Source of the DNA: an uncultured Collinsella sp.
GTDB taxonomy: Bacteria > Actinomycetota > Coriobacteriia > Coriobacteriales > Coriobacteriaceae
Reading direction: 5' to 3'
Length of the DNA stretch: 6,586 bases
NCBI GenBank assembly: GCA_900542635.1
Contig: UQOJ01000078.1
Span: 1-6,586 of the forward strand
Positions 6,079 through 6,586 of this stretch are shown piece after piece; within the stretch, counting starts at the first letter, position 1; every line of letters begins with the position of its first letter. The notes under the pieces were generated by a model. It saw only the letters and a list, made by a program, of their open reading frames with translations, made no database searches and was not told the origin of the DNA. The translations under genes and the position numbers were made by a program.

Positions 6079-6501
6079 TTACAAAGTGCAGCCCACGACC
6101 TCGATTATGGCAAAAATCGGCACTAAAAACGGGAGCAATGGCAGGGAGCGCGATTTTGTGAAGAGGCAGGAAAGGGCCAGAGCCAGGAGTGCGACGGCAA
6201 ATGCCACGATGCCACCCATAGGGTCGAGCGTGCAAAGCGCGAAGAGCGCCTTGGCATCCCCCATGCCGATGCCCGGGATTTGGCGAAGACGACGCCAGAG
6301 GGACTCAGTCAGCACGAGAGCAAGATACACAATGACGGCAAGACCCGCGTGGTCAAGCGCTGTGTTCAAACCGAGGTCGAGCCAGACGCCTGCAAGAGCC
6401 GCCACCGCACATGCGCCGGCAAGCCCATTGGGAAACCGTCGCTCTCGGGCATCAATTGCCACGCCGGCAAAGATGCAAATCCAAAACGGGATATAGACCA
6501 T
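6079..6501 (-). CDS. Small A24-family prepilin peptidase (TadV/CpaA-like)
   Basis: A 140-residue integral membrane aspartic protease of the type IV leader peptidase family, which removes the leader of prepilins or pilin-like proteins. The two catalytic aspartates are visible: Asp17 in IDARERRFPN (16-25) and Asp82 in the GMGDAK motif (79-84, GxGD type), spaced 65 residues as in the family. Hydrophobic segments lie near residues 3-17, 27-43, 52-67, 85-115 and 121-139. The N-terminal cysteine-rich methylase domain of PilD-type enzymes is absent, so it is a peptidase-only form like TadV/CpaA of Tad (Flp) pilus systems. The ATG at 6501 has GAGGAGG 6 nt upstream; the open frame continues upstream to the window edge but reads as an unlikely Arg/Trp/Ser-rich leader. 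No pilin or assembly gene is in the window, so its substrate is unknown. Confidence 0.88.
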   Translation of the reverse strand: MVYIPFWICIFAGVAIDARERRFPNGLAGACAVAALAGVWLDLGLNTALDHAGLAVIVYLALVLTESLWRRLRQIPGIGMGDAKALFALCTLDPMGGIVAFAVALLALALSCLFTKSRSLPLLPFLVPIFAIIEVVGCTL

Positions 6502-6507
6502 CGGACG

Positions 6508-6514
6508 CCTCCTC
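6508..6514 (-). promoter_or_regulatory. Ribosome binding site of the prepilin peptidase gene
   Basis: GAGGAGG on the minus strand, 6 nt before the ATG at 6501, a near-perfect Shine-Dalgarno site that fixes the start. The remaining 6515-6586 holds no gene, terminator or convincing promoter that I can support; TTCACA on the minus strand has no good -10 partner. Confidence 0.85.
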
Positions 6515-6586
6515 GAGCTGCATCGCAAAAGCAAAAACCACCACAAAGGTGCCTGTGAACTGCGCCCCGAAACTTGGACTGAACAA

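Noticed and set aside
6502..6586. Open frames running to the right edge upstream of the prepilin peptidase
   Set aside because: Two minus-strand frames stay open, but the peptidase frame reads as an atypical leader and the other is terminated inside the peptidase gene; neither has recognisable protein likeness, and the stretch is too short to judge.

Overview
The window is a compact, GC-rich bacterial chromosome segment with seven protein-coding genes. All seven lie on the minus strand, so transcription runs from right to left, and gaps are short. The protein set and its wording (a SigB/SigF/SigG-type sigma factor, a RarA ATPase, a long dGTPase-like HD protein, a stand-alone prepilin peptidase, an Ala/Asp/Glu-rich high-GC proteome) suggest a gut-type actinobacterium of the class Coriobacteriia, for example Collinsella or a relative. 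This placement is recognition, not a computed result.

In transcription order: a small A24 prepilin peptidase (6501 down to 6079); a dGTPase-type HD phosphohydrolase (6047 to 4800); the clamp-loader-like ATPase RarA (4739 to 3390); then a tightly packed four-gene block. The block holds a membrane-anchored DUF948-like coiled-coil protein (3289 to 2702), a small RsbW/SpoIIAB-like putative anti-sigma protein (2709 to 2332), a SigB-family sigma factor (2330 to 1539) and an AI-2E/PerM-family membrane protein with a long acidic tail (1542 to 133). Junctions inside the block are an 8-nt overlap, a 1-nt gap and a 4-nt ATGA overlap, so translation is probably coupled. A strong intrinsic terminator at 51-81 ends the block. 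A second perfect hairpin lies beyond it at 16-36.

The right half (prepilin peptidase, dGTPase, RarA) is mostly DNA and nucleotide housekeeping plus a pilin-processing enzyme, with no obvious functional tie to the left half. The left half reads as a stress-sigma operon: the anti-sigma protein would hold the sigma factor inactive, and the two membrane proteins on either side could be inputs or outputs of that switch. The most interesting point is that the putative anti-sigma protein has lost the usual ATP-binding motifs of the RsbW kinase fold, carries five cysteines, and has no anti-anti-sigma (STAS) gene beside it. This hints at a non-kinase way of controlling the sigma factor. No RNA genes, CRISPR arrays or mobile elements were seen.
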